DNA of 64,000 nucleotides, from the NCBI GenBank assembly GCA_035293765.1, contig DATGMF010000010.1, positions 119,993 through 183,992 on the forward strand, given 5' to 3'. Numbering within the stretch: position 1 is the first letter of the stretch; each line of letters opens with the position of its first letter. The notes under the pieces were generated by a model that saw only the letters and a list, made by a program, of their open reading frames with translations, ran no database searches and was not told the DNA's origin. This document shows, one piece after another, positions 52,867 to 61,853 of the stretch. The position numbers were made by a program, and so were the translations under genes. This DNA comes from DASRHT01 sp035293765. GTDB taxonomy: Bacteria; Chloroflexota; Ktedonobacteria; Ktedonobacterales; Ktedonobacteraceae.

Positions 52867-53430
52867 CTAATTGACAGCTTTACCCGGCCTGGTTCGCTTT
52901 TGCCTGCGCGACCATTGCCTGGTACGGGCATTTGCGCTCCGGTTTTTGGAAGGATGCCGTCCCTTAGGCTTCCAGGCGACGCCTAACGCTCCGCCAATAA
53001 GCCCTAAGATCATGCCGAGGCCAAAACCTCCCAGCGCTACAATGAGTGAGATAAGGGAAAGGACAATGCCAACAGCGCCCGTAATCAGCGCATAGGATGG
53101 CGCGAACAACTGAATAAGGCCCATTGTGAAGAGCAAGGCCCCAACCAGCAATCCGGCCCATATAAGATTGCCGGGAAAGAGCGCAAACCTCATCAAGCTC
53201 GCCGGTCCCCAGAGTACCAGCAGCCCGGCAAGGATCATCAAGCTTGCACCGGCAAAAGGTCGCTGGCGCCGCCAGAGCCGGAAACGGGACCAGGTTACCT
53301 TGATCGCTGCTACTATTCTGCCAACACTCAGGCCAGAGCCAGAAGATTTATCTGTGATTTTGGCTCCTGCCTCACTCAAAGGGCTGCGCTCTGCAAACTC
53401 TCTCATGTCTGGACTCCGAGAACCGCTCAT
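52867..53430 (-). CDS. DUF6114 family membrane protein
   Basis: A 187-residue protein with four hydrophobic helices (about residues 60-150). The motif FRLWRRQRPFAGASLMILAG at the first helix and GGFGLGMILGLIGGALGVAW at the last are characteristic of DUF6114. The C-terminal tail is strongly basic (RSANARTRQWSRRQKRTRPG), probably facing the cytoplasm. It is the first gene after the palindrome-bearing promoter and heads an operon with two DUF6230-type genes. Function is unknown; in mycelial actinobacteria the pair is common near membrane lipid genes. Confidence 0.8.
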   Translation of the reverse strand: MSGSRSPDMREFAERSPLSEAGAKITDKSSGSGLSVGRIVAAIKVTWSRFRLWRRQRPFAGASLMILAGLLVLWGPASLMRFALFPGNLIWAGLLVGALLFTMGLIQLFAPSYALITGAVGIVLSLISLIVALGGFGLGMILGLIGGALGVAWKPKGRHPSKNRSANARTRQWSRRQKRTRPGKAVN

Positions 53431-53567
53431 CTTGGGTTGCCTCCTTTTCCTCGTTTTGCGAAAGCCTCAAAAAGAACGGGTAAACCGGCACCTTCATATT
53501 CAGATCAACCAAAGAATGAGGAGACTTGCCGGCGGCAAGCTCGTTCAGGACTTTCTCCGCTATCTTG

Positions 53568-53584
53568 TGACTGACAGTCAGTCA
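53568..53584. promoter_or_regulatory. 17-bp TetR-type operator palindrome
   Basis: TGACTGAC-A-GTCAGTCA is a perfect inverted repeat. It lies about 18 bp downstream of the -10 box, over the early transcribed region of the DUF6114 operon and right beside the TetR gene. It is the obvious repressor site. Confidence 0.8.
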
Positions 53585-53601
53585 TAACAAGAGATATAGA
53601 T

Positions 53602-53630
53602 ACTATACGTGAGGGTATAGCGATTGTCAA
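53602..53630 (-). promoter_or_regulatory. Consensus sigma-70 promoter of the DUF6114/DUF6230 operon
   Basis: On the minus strand: TTGACA (53630-53625), 17-nt spacer, TATAGT (53607-53602). Confidence 0.85.
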
Positions 53631-53667
53631 GATAGAGAGTACTAACGGTTTTGATCCCTCGCGGGGT

Positions 53668-54258
53668 CTACGAGACCCCCAGGGCGCGGCGAATAAAGAG
53701 GATCGTTTCTGTGATATACGCCTCCGGGTCGCTCTCTTGATTGTAGAGGTAGCATTCGTCAGCAGAGTAGAAGACGAGGCCAACGATCAGCATGGCGGTG
53801 ATCGGGGGATCGATGGTCGGGCTGATCGTGCCGCGCCCCTGCTGCTGGCGAATCAGGTCGGCGATAAAAGCGTAGTACGGTGCGAAGATGCGCTCGCGCT
53901 CGTTGGGGGCCTCGGTCCAGTAGACGCCCGAATGGATGATGCCCAGAACATCGCGATGCTCCCCCATAATCTCGAAGGCGGCGCGCACACTTTTCTCCAC
54001 AAACTCGCCAGCAGTTTCTGCCATCGCATATGCCTGGCTAATTGCCGCCGTAATTTGTTCCTGTATCTCTTCGGCGAGAGCAATTACCAGCAACACTTTT
54101 GAGGGGAAATACAGGTAGAATGTGCCCTGAGCAACACCCGCTCGTGAGACGATCTCTGAGATGGTGGTCGCGGCATACCCCTTCTCGGCAAAAATTTCGC
54201 GTGCGGCCTTCAGTAGTTCAGCGCGACGAGTGTTTTTGTTCCTTGTTGTTTGTGTCAT
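53668..54258 (-). CDS. TetR/AcrR family transcriptional regulator
   Basis: A 196-residue repressor. The N-terminal helix-turn-helix is typical: RRAELLKAAREIFAEKGYAA, TTISEIVSRAGVAQGTFYLYFPSK. The C-terminal ligand/dimer domain has no recognisable specificity. The frame extends upstream to 54411, but homology begins at ATG 54258. It is transcribed toward the DUF6114 operon; a consensus promoter and a perfect TGACTGAC/GTCAGTCA palindrome lie between, so it very probably controls that operon. The inducer may be a lipid or drug, unknown. Confidence 0.9.
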   Translation of the reverse strand: MTQTTRNKNTRRAELLKAAREIFAEKGYAATTISEIVSRAGVAQGTFYLYFPSKVLLVIALAEEIQEQITAAISQAYAMAETAGEFVEKSVRAAFEIMGEHRDVLGIIHSGVYWTEAPNERERIFAPYYAFIADLIRQQQGRGTISPTIDPPITAMLIVGLVFYSADECYLYNQESDPEAYITETILFIRRALGVS

Positions 54259-54784
54259 AAACCCATATCTAGCATTATATTTTCGGTCAATTGTTGTTAC
54301 AGGATAGCACAGGGAGCCATAAGAATGCAATAAAGTTGTTCGTGATCCTCTCTTTTGGCATGGAAGAGAAGCGGCGCGGCTATTAAGAGAATAGTTGTAG
54401 CATGCAGCCACGTATTAAGCGTCTTGGGGATTTTCGTTACAAAACAATCATCTATCCTATTCAATAAATGATCTGAATAAACCGGTAAAAAATAAATAAG
54501 ATGAATAAAAGGAATGATGATAATATTGTTTTATAAAATAACACCCATTTAATATTGACGTGACAAAATAATGTTATGTATACTTTGATTACCTCGGTTG
54601 CGTTGGTATGTTCGACATCAGTACTGCTCAGTGCTGGTAAATAAACATGCCCCTATCTGACAGATGAGGTTCAACGGTAGCGTCCTCTTAATGTACATTA
54701 TTTGGAGACGGTTCCCCTTACTGCGTCCTCTTGAGAAGTAAAAACCATGTAGCCCCCCATGTAGAAAATGCAGAGGAGCATGTT
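54259..54784 (+). promoter_or_regulatory. Intergenic region with the amine-oxidase promoter
   Basis: About 525 bp, AT-rich in its middle part, without genes. A promoter candidate is TTGACG (54555-54560), 18-nt spacer, TATACT (54579-54584), leaving a 5' leader of roughly 190 nt before the amine oxidase gene. I found no named riboswitch in the leader. Confidence 0.5.
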
Positions 54785-56728
54785 ATGGCCGATATGTACG
54801 AAGCGATTCGGGCGAGAACTCCCTCAGCCACTATTCTTCATCCACTAGATCCCCTGCTGGCTGAAGAGATTACAGATGCGGTTGATATCATACGAACTGA
54901 GCGTAATCTGGGCGAGCATGTTCGTTTTGTGTCAGTAGCGCTGCATGAACCCCCCAAGAATGTCGTTCTCAGCTTTAAAAAGGGCGATCCAATCACGCGA
55001 GAAGCGTTCATGATCTTGCTCGACAACAGCGATGGTTCAGCATATGAGGCGGTCGTATCGCTTACTGAGGGGAAAGTGACTTCGTGGCATCACATTCCCG
55101 GCGTTCAACCTCCCATTATGCTCGATGAATTTTTTGAATGCGAGCGTGTCGTAAAAGCTCATCCTGATTTCCAGGCCGCGTTGCGCAAGCGTGGCATTAC
55201 AGACTTTGACCTTGTGATGGTTGATCCCTGGTCTGCTGGCAACTACGGTACTGAAGAGGAGAATACCAGGCGGCTCTCGCGCGCTCTGTCGTGGGTGCGG
55301 TCCGATCCTGCTGATAATGGTTACGCTCGCCCCATCGAAGGCGTGCTGGCTCTGGTAGACCTCAATAAAATGGAGGTCATCAGAATCGAGGATACCGGGA
55401 TCGTACCCTTGCCCCCTGAAGCTGGTAATTACACCGCTGAAGCGGTAAAGCAGCTCCGTACAGACCTCAAAGAACTGGCAATCAATCAGCCTGACGGACC
55501 GAGTTTTAGCATCGAAGGCAATGAAGTTTACTGGCAAAAATGGCGTTTCCGCGTTGGCTTCACGCCACGAGAGGGTCTTGTCCTGCATACTGTCACTTAC
55601 GAGGATCAGGGACGGGAGCGGCCCGTGCTTTACCGCGCTTCGCTCGCGGAGATGGTGGTTCCTTATGGCGATCCCACGATCAACCATTACCGCAAAAATG
55701 CCTTTGACGTGGGCGAGTATGGCGTGGGCATGCTGGCAAACTCTCTGGAGTTGGGCTGCGATTGCCTGGGGCATATCCATTACTTTGATGCTGCAATGAC
55801 CGATAGCCGTGGTAATGCAGTGAAAATGCCCAAAGTTGTCTGCCTGCACGAAGAGGACTTCGGCATCCTCTGGAAACATATCGACTGGCGTAATAACCAG
55901 ACCGAGGTACGACGATCAAGGCGTCTCGTTATTTCGTTCATTGCCACCGTGGGTAATTATGAGTATGGCTTCTTCTGGTATTTCTACCAGGATGGCAACA
56001 TTCAGTTTGAGATCAAGCTGACGGGCATCATGAATACCGGCGCGTTCCCCTCGGGAGAGAAGCCCGAGTACGGACAACTGGTCGCGCCACAGTTGAATGC
56101 GCCAATTCACCAGCACTTCTTCAGCGTGCGGCTCGATGCGATGGTTGATGGCCTGAATAACTCGGTCTATGAGGTCAATACCGAGGCCGTCCCAATGGGA
56201 CCGGAAAACCCCCACGGCAATGCGTTCCGCGCTATAGCAACGCTCCTTACCACCGAGAGCGAAGCGCAGAGAATCATCAACCCACTATCAGCGCGATACT
56301 GGAAAGTGGTCAATCCTGCGGTGAAGAATCATGTGGGGGAGCCCGTTGCCTACAAATTGATGCCTGGGGAGAACGTTTTGCCTTTTGCTCATCCTGAGTC
56401 AAGCGTGATGAAGCGGGCCACCTTCACTACCAGGCATCTCTGGGTGACTCCATATAGCCGTGAAGAAAATTATCCCGCGGGCACCTATCCCAACCAGCAT
56501 CCAGGAGGAGCCGGGTTGCCCGAGTGGACGAAGGCCAATCGTTCTATTGAAAACACCGATGTCGTGCTCTGGTATACCATCGGCGCGCATCATATTCCTC
56601 GTCCAGAAGATTGGCCCGTTATGCCTGTTGGCTATATCGGTTTCATGCTAAAGCCCGTAGGCTTCTTTGACCGCAATCCCGGGCTTGATGTTCCGCCTCC
56701 TGCACATGGACATTCTTGCGAATGCTAG
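54785..56728 (+). CDS. Copper-containing primary amine oxidase
   Basis: Oxidises primary amines to aldehydes with release of ammonia and hydrogen peroxide. The 647-residue protein carries the TPQ cofactor motif TVGNYEYG (N-Y-E-Y), whose tyrosine becomes topaquinone. The catalytic-base aspartate sits in VVPYGDPTINHYRKNAFDVGEYG (split here only by reading), the copper histidines in HQHFFSVRLD (HxH) and TTRHLWVTPY. Length is that of bacterial enzymes. There is no signal peptide, so it acts in the cytoplasm. GAGGAG sits 7 nt before ATG 54785. An amino-acid/polyamine permease gene follows 95 nt later and may import the substrate. Confidence 0.94.
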   Translation: MADMYEAIRARTPSATILHPLDPLLAEEITDAVDIIRTERNLGEHVRFVSVALHEPPKNVVLSFKKGDPITREAFMILLDNSDGSAYEAVVSLTEGKVTSWHHIPGVQPPIMLDEFFECERVVKAHPDFQAALRKRGITDFDLVMVDPWSAGNYGTEEENTRRLSRALSWVRSDPADNGYARPIEGVLALVDLNKMEVIRIEDTGIVPLPPEAGNYTAEAVKQLRTDLKELAINQPDGPSFSIEGNEVYWQKWRFRVGFTPREGLVLHTVTYEDQGRERPVLYRASLAEMVVPYGDPTINHYRKNAFDVGEYGVGMLANSLELGCDCLGHIHYFDAAMTDSRGNAVKMPKVVCLHEEDFGILWKHIDWRNNQTEVRRSRRLVISFIATVGNYEYGFFWYFYQDGNIQFEIKLTGIMNTGAFPSGEKPEYGQLVAPQLNAPIHQHFFSVRLDAMVDGLNNSVYEVNTEAVPMGPENPHGNAFRAIATLLTTESEAQRIINPLSARYWKVVNPAVKNHVGEPVAYKLMPGENVLPFAHPESSVMKRATFTTRHLWVTPYSREENYPAGTYPNQHPGGAGLPEWTKANRSIENTDVVLWYTIGAHHIPRPEDWPVMPVGYIGFMLKPVGFFDRNPGLDVPPPAHGHSCEC

Positions 56729-56823
56729 CGTCCTGGCAGGCTGGCGCAATAGCTATTGCGCCAGCCTGCATATATTCTCAAGTTGTGTTTGCCAGCTCTA
56801 TTTAACAAGAGAGGACCAGACGA

Positions 56824-58338
56824 ATGTCCGAGATCGTAAAAGGGGGCTCTGGCGCTCAAGAGCCTGTACCCTCAACCATTGCTGTAACCACCGCTGAAGA
56901 CACTGCTCTGCGGAAGGACGCTCTCGGTTTGTCCGAAGTGCTGTTCCAGTCGATCACGGCTATGGCCCCAGCGGCGGCTGTAGCGACTGCTCTTTCCCCT
57001 GCCGTCGGTTTTGCAGGAGCCTCACTGCCTCTGGCTGTGCTGCTTGCCACCATCGCCTGCGCTTTTATTGCGGCCAGCATCGGTCAACTGGCGATCCATA
57101 TCCCCTCGGCTGGCGGAATGTATACGTACATTAGCCAGGCTATGGGGGCGAAGATCGGCTTCCTATCTGCCTGGACATTTCTCCTTGCTCAGCCGCTACT
57201 CTTACCCCTGGTCGCGTTGATCTGGGGACCGTACGCGGAGGATCTTTTCAAGCTTCTCACGGGCGTTGATATCCCCTGGTATCTCTGGACGATCCTGGGC
57301 ATTATCCTGGTATTCGCTCTAACGTACTATGGTATCAAACTTTCCGCTGATGCAAGCGTGATCCTGGGCGCGATTGAGATTGTGATCATTCTGTTATTGA
57401 GCTTCACTATGATCTTTGTCTCCGGTCAAAGTAACACGCTCTCCGTCTTTACCCCGGTGCATAGCGTGCTGGGTGGCTTAGGCGGCTGGGTTGGCATTTT
57501 CCAGGGGATGATTTTCGCGTTCCTGGCCTTCGTCGGCTTTGAGACGGCGGCGCCATTGGGAGAGGAGACCCACAATCCGAAACGCAATATTCCTCGCGCT
57601 GTGGTATATTCGGCTATCGGCATTGGCCTGCTCTATACGCTGGCCTCGTATGCCGGTATGATCGGCTGGGGTATTCCTAAAATTGCTGGCTATGCTGCCT
57701 CGGCGGCTCCCTGGGCGGATCTGGCTACGCGCTATTGGGGAACGGTTGGACCTGTGATTGTTAGCTTTGCCATCCTGAACAGCGCCGTCGGCAACGGCAA
57801 TGCGGGCATTAATGCAACTACGCGTGTCGCCTACGCGATGGGTCGCATCGGGACCCTGCCATCCTTTTTCGCCAGGCTGTCAAAGCATCGTACGCCAAGC
57901 TTTGGCATCATGTTCCACACGACGATGGCGCTTGTGGTCTCCATCGGCTGCGGGCTAATCTTTGGCGTCGCTAATGCTTTTGGCCTGATCGGAACAATCC
58001 TGACGCTTGGATTGGTGTTACTCTATATCGCTTCCTGTGTCGCTTCCTTCACCTACTACCGTAGTAAACGCCCGCAGGACTTCCGCATCATGCAGCATGT
58101 GATTGTGCCGGTGATACCGCTGATCATCCTGCTTTTTGTTGTGGCCGCTCAGGTGTATCCCGTGCCTCCTTATCCGCTCAATCTGGCCGTGCCAATTCTG
58201 ATTGTCTGGATAATAATTGGCGCTGCCTATATGATGTATCTGGCACGGACTAGGCCAGCCGCGCTTGAGCGTGGTAAGGATGTCTATCTGAAGGATCTGG
58301 AGACCGAGCCAACCGATCTGGCGCGCACGTTGTTATAA
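56824..58338 (+). CDS. APC superfamily amino acid/amine permease
   Basis: A 504-residue membrane transporter with about twelve helices. The N-terminal LGLSEVLFQSITAMAPAAAV and IPSAGGMYTYISQAMG (the substrate-proximal loop) are typical of the APC family, as is FVGFETAAPLGEETHNPKRN in helix 6. GAGAGG precedes the ATG. It is placed behind a copper amine oxidase on the same strand, so uptake of a primary amine or an amino acid used by that enzyme is plausible. Confidence 0.92.
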   Translation: MSEIVKGGSGAQEPVPSTIAVTTAEDTALRKDALGLSEVLFQSITAMAPAAAVATALSPAVGFAGASLPLAVLLATIACAFIAASIGQLAIHIPSAGGMYTYISQAMGAKIGFLSAWTFLLAQPLLLPLVALIWGPYAEDLFKLLTGVDIPWYLWTILGIILVFALTYYGIKLSADASVILGAIEIVIILLLSFTMIFVSGQSNTLSVFTPVHSVLGGLGGWVGIFQGMIFAFLAFVGFETAAPLGEETHNPKRNIPRAVVYSAIGIGLLYTLASYAGMIGWGIPKIAGYAASAAPWADLATRYWGTVGPVIVSFAILNSAVGNGNAGINATTRVAYAMGRIGTLPSFFARLSKHRTPSFGIMFHTTMALVVSIGCGLIFGVANAFGLIGTILTLGLVLLYIASCVASFTYYRSKRPQDFRIMQHVIVPVIPLIILLFVVAAQVYPVPPYPLNLAVPILIVWIIIGAAYMMYLARTRPAALERGKDVYLKDLETEPTDLARTLL

Positions 58339-58361
58339 CATTGGTTGGTTGAAGGGAAAAA

Positions 58362-58398
58362 TACTCTGGGGAGAACTTCTATCGGAAGCTCTCCCCAG
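58362..58398 (-). terminator. Hairpin terminator between the permease and lipase genes
   Basis: CTCTGGGGAGA (58362-58372) and TCTCCCCAGAG (58388-58398) pair perfectly. The T-rich side (TATTTTTCCC) is on the minus strand, so it mainly ends the lipase gene. Confidence 0.75.
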
Positions 58399-58411
58399 AG
58401 CGATCCATTAG

Positions 58412-60394
58412 CTAAATGGGCGGCGTGACGCGCAGAACGGGATCGGGCATAGGCGGATCGGCGTGGAAGAAGCTGGGCTTGCCCCATCGCTTTGCTGCCT
58501 GCCGCCACGCGCACATCACGGTTTCCAGGTCTTTGATGCGCAGCAGAGCTTCATTACACCACGGTTCATCATGGCAGTATGGGTAATCCGAGCCATCTGC
58601 CGTTACCTGCTTTAAGCGTGCTGCAATATCAGGAGCGTTGGTGAGCACACTCTCCATGCCCTCGATATTCTCTTCCAGTTGGCCCATCAATACCAGGAAG
58701 CGCACCCACCAGTGATGGTCGAAGTTGAAAGTCTCCGGGTTAGAAAGTATCTGTCCCGCCTCCTTCCCTTTATCCACCACCTGCTTAATGATCGGAGGAG
58801 GCATGGTAAGGTTCAGTCCTCCCTGGTTATCATCAAGGCGAATCTGGACGATGCGTTCGCGGTAACTTGGCAGGTTGGCCTGCATGGTATCGCGGTAGTT
58901 CTGGGATGTGCCGAAGATGGCACTCAAAAATGAGAAGAGCTGATCAATATCAGTCCACTCAGGGTCTGGCCGGTCCTCTGCTGGTGGCAGGTAGACGTTC
59001 TGCCCTATGGCTTGTGCGAGTGCGGCAATAGACCTCCGTGAACTGTCAGGCTCAAGCGTGCTGGTCGCAGCTGACATTTTGGTCAGGTTAATGCCAAAAG
59101 TGGGATGAGTCGGCAGCCAATCGTCAAAGAAATGGATTGGAAAATTGCTACAAATCCCCCCATCGCTAAACCAGTTTTTTTGTAGATGGAGTTCTGGGTC
59201 CAGATGGAAATTCGGGTCCTGCGTCGGAAACTTTCCTTCGCGCCATGCGTTATATGTCTCCGTGCTGACAGTATAGAGCGGCACGGCGCTCAAGAGCAGT
59301 GGAAAGCTGAGGCTCAGGCGTGCGCCAAAGACTACTGGGATTTGCTCTTGATCGGGAAGAAAGTAGTAGTCCTTGGGCAGGATTCTCGGCGGCACGGGAT
59401 AATCCTGATCCTCACCTGGCGCCTGGGCAAGCAGGTGGTTGACAACATAATCAGGAAAAAGCTGCTGCATGTCGCTTTTCCTATATATGAAGTTTTTTAG
59501 CTTTTCCGGCAGCACATATGGTTGTCCATGACTCAGATTGGACGTTACCATTTTGAGGGTAATATCTTTCTCTTTCAAATTTCCAAAGGTAAGCGGGCTG
59601 CTCTGTGGTGGTAGTCCAGCCATGTTGTCGATAACGTCGCTGAGCCAGTCGGTGAGATTGGTGCCATCGGGTTGCGCACTATGTCCCGTACAAATACCAA
59701 AGTAGTTGTCGGGCACTTTTTTAGTGATCTGTTCAGAGACCGCGAAAAGCGTCGTGACGATACGGCCAATCCACATGCCGAGCCAGCCGATGACCAGGCT
59801 GTACAGCAAAGCGAAGATCAGGAACGAGGCCGGGAGGAGCCAGAGATTGCGCGCACCGCCGAAAATTGCTGCTATTCCCATGACTGATAGCGATGAGATG
59901 ATAGCTAGAAGCGTTGCGATAAGGATGCCGCCGCCGATGCCCATACGTCCCCCATCCTGAAATTGCTTATTCGAGCTCTTCCACTTCCGAATCAGGCGAC
60001 TGGCGGCAAGCAATGCAGCAGGTGATGTGGCGGGCGCCAGGCGTTGCACGATGCGCAGAAAGAAGGGCAACTGGTTGAGTTCTGCTGGATCACCATTGCG
60101 TTCCATTGCGACATTGAGAATATCTAGCAGAAGCTGGGTATCGGCTGTAGCCTGGAAAAGATTGCGCAGATGATCATCCTCGCTCAGCCATGTTCGCACA
60201 TCCTGGAGGCGGTCAAATCCTCCCTGCTCACGGTTATACTCGGCGGCAGCTGTGCCCGCGGCGGCAATGGCGCCCGCTGATGTGCCACCGATGTTTTCAA
60301 AAGTATAGGTTTTGTGTAGTTCCAGGACGGCAGGAGGGTAAACAATCCCGCTGGTAATGCCCCCCTTCATCACCAGATCACATTTCTTTACCAT
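58412..60394 (-). CDS. Patatin-like phospholipase with membrane segments
   Basis: A 660-residue lipase-type protein. The oxyanion motif is MKGGITSGIVYPPAV, the nucleophile lies in IGGTSAGAIAAAG (G-x-S-x-G), and the catalytic aspartate in FSDGGICSNFPIHFF (D-G-G). Between the nucleophile and the aspartate is an insertion with two or more hydrophobic helices (about residues 150-210, for example ILIATLLAIISSLSVMGIAA) that may anchor it in the membrane. Such proteins release fatty acids from membrane lipids; some serve in defence or stress. It is a single gene and converges with the permease gene. Confidence 0.88.
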   Translation of the reverse strand: MVKKCDLVMKGGITSGIVYPPAVLELHKTYTFENIGGTSAGAIAAAGTAAAEYNREQGGFDRLQDVRTWLSEDDHLRNLFQATADTQLLLDILNVAMERNGDPAELNQLPFFLRIVQRLAPATSPAALLAASRLIRKWKSSNKQFQDGGRMGIGGGILIATLLAIISSLSVMGIAAIFGGARNLWLLPASFLIFALLYSLVIGWLGMWIGRIVTTLFAVSEQITKKVPDNYFGICTGHSAQPDGTNLTDWLSDVIDNMAGLPPQSSPLTFGNLKEKDITLKMVTSNLSHGQPYVLPEKLKNFIYRKSDMQQLFPDYVVNHLLAQAPGEDQDYPVPPRILPKDYYFLPDQEQIPVVFGARLSLSFPLLLSAVPLYTVSTETYNAWREGKFPTQDPNFHLDPELHLQKNWFSDGGICSNFPIHFFDDWLPTHPTFGINLTKMSAATSTLEPDSSRRSIAALAQAIGQNVYLPPAEDRPDPEWTDIDQLFSFLSAIFGTSQNYRDTMQANLPSYRERIVQIRLDDNQGGLNLTMPPPIIKQVVDKGKEAGQILSNPETFNFDHHWWVRFLVLMGQLEENIEGMESVLTNAPDIAARLKQVTADGSDYPYCHDEPWCNEALLRIKDLETVMCAWRQAAKRWGKPSFFHADPPMPDPVLRVTPPI

Positions 60395-60649
60395 GAGGAA
60401 GGCTCCTTTGATATGATACCGCTTGAAATGATGCTATTCCTATTATACTACCTAAAGTGGCGCAATCATCATTAAGTGCATGCATTTTCTCTGGTATACG
60501 ATAAACGTTTCAGCGTACGTTTTTTAACCGATGATATTGCGCACGCTAGCAGCTCACTCTGGGAAAAAGATTGTTGCCCCAGTTTACCTTTATGCTAGAA
60601 TAGGAGGAAACGCACTGATCCAATCTCGAAGAAAAGAGGAGATTTACGC

Positions 60650-61180
60650 ATGCCGCGCATCCCTCCCGATGAACATGCGCAGATATTTTCGGCAGCAGCG
60701 GCGGGTAGCTCTACCATGTCTACCCTGTTTCGCGTCATGAATCACCGTCCCGCAATTATGCAGCATGCCAGGGAGCTGGTGGAGGCCACTATGAGAGGCG
60801 GGACGGTTGATCTAAAGCTAAAAGAGTTGCTGGCGATCCGCGTCTCGCAGGTCAATCACTGCTCCTATTGAATGGCTGCACATACTGCTTTGGCAAAGCA
60901 GCTCGGAGTAAGTGAGCAACTGTTGGACGCGCTCTATCACATTGACCAGCATCGTCACCTGTTTACCGCGTCAGAGCTGGCTGCCCTGCGCTATGCCGAG
61001 ATCATGACGACGAGCGCGCGCGAGGTGGATGAGGCGCTATGGGACGAGCTACAATCCCATTTCGATGATGGGGAGCTGGTGGAAATCACCACCGTGATCG
61101 GGCTGTTCAACTTCTTTAACCGTTTCGCGGACGCTCTCCAGATCGATCCGCCTCCAATGGGCAAAGCCGGAGACCAATAA
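60650..61180 (+). CDS. AhpD/carboxymuconolactone-decarboxylase-like selenoprotein (UGA read as Sec)
   Basis: Read through the in-frame TGA at 60869-60871, the gene gives a 176-residue helical protein of the AhpD/CMD family, whose CxxC pair does peroxide-linked redox chemistry. Residues 55-82 contain KELLAIRVSQVNHCSY, then UGA, then MAAHTALAKQLG. The family pattern C-x-x-C-x-x-x-H is complete if UGA is selenocysteine: C71-S-Y-U74-M-A-A-H. The part after the stop (60872-61180) has no ribosome site of its own and continues the family fold (ELAALRYAEIMTTSAREVDE, TTVIGLFNFFNRFADAL). A hairpin of bacterial SECIS type follows the UGA. ATG 60650 has GGAG about 9 nt upstream. Without Sec machinery it would be two broken fragments. 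Confidence 0.85.
60869..60901 (+). promoter_or_regulatory. Bacterial SECIS element next to the Sec UGA
   Basis: After UGA (60869-60871), CTGCTTT (60885-60891) pairs with AAAGCAG (60895-60901) around the loop GGC. The loop begins 21 nt after the UGA, within the known 16-37 nt range, and offers the required G at its start for SelB. Confidence 0.8.
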
Positions 61181-61200
61181 TATCATAAGGAATGATTACC

Positions 61201-61440
61201 ATGTCAGACAACGAAAACAAGCTACCAGCTCTTTTGAACGATCTGCGGGAACTGCGAACCTATCTGCACGGGCGTGGCGAGAAAACGCACGCGCTCTCGC
61301 TCAAATTCGCCGAGAATGCCAAAAAAGACCCTTCGAACCGCGAATTCGATCTCAACCAGTCGCGCATGCTTGATTATCAGCACCACCTTTGGCACGAGAT
61401 TGGGAACCTGGTGGATAAACTGATAAAGCAGTATGAGTAA
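61201..61440 (+). CDS. Small conserved helical protein
   Basis: A 79-residue, charged, probably all-helical cytoplasmic protein (LPALLNDLRELRTYLHGRGE and HHLWHEIGNLVDKLIKQYE) of no recognised family. AAGGA lies 9 nt before ATG 61201; it is too close to the in-frame ATG at 61192. It begins 20 nt after the selenoprotein gene and is surely co-transcribed, so a link to that redox protein is possible. Confidence 0.7.
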   Translation: MSDNENKLPALLNDLRELRTYLHGRGEKTHALSLKFAENAKKDPSNREFDLNQSRMLDYQHHLWHEIGNLVDKLIKQYE

Positions 61441-61853
61441 AAATAATCACTAAATATTATAATCTTTCGTTCCAACACCAAACAAATCTTCCTCGTGCTT
61501 TTTGTGCTGTCCCCCCTTTTAAAGTGCCGACCATTCCTAAAAACTGCCGTATCATTGACAAACTAATCAATTTCTTTTATTATTGCTATTGAATGCAAGG
61601 CATATTCGTTGTGTTCTATCCATAATTTTCTGGGTGCCAAAGTTTTTCGGTCTTGTTAAGCAAAGTGTATGCTATGTTGGCATACACCCTGTGGCATAGC
61701 TGAAATTTCCCCGGGATAGAAAGGAGGTGCCTCGGGTGTACATGAGGAAATGTTTCTCATGTCTCACGCCATTTTTCTCCTCGCGACCAGGTTCATTGTA
61801 TCCAGATTCCGCATCGCATCGTTAGCTCTTGATCTTAAGGAGAAAAAACTTCT
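61441..61853. other. Intergenic region with an inverted repeat
   Basis: About 410 bp without genes. GTGTATGC (61665-61672) and GCATACAC (61680-61687) form an inverted repeat with a 7-nt spacer, a possible operator or hairpin in the leader of the Tat-exported protein. Nothing else is clear. Confidence 0.5.

Noticed and set aside
60872..61180. Independent gene starting at ATG 60872 directly after the TGA
   Set aside because: No ribosome site, and the product lacks the first half of the AhpD fold that the preceding frame supplies exactly.
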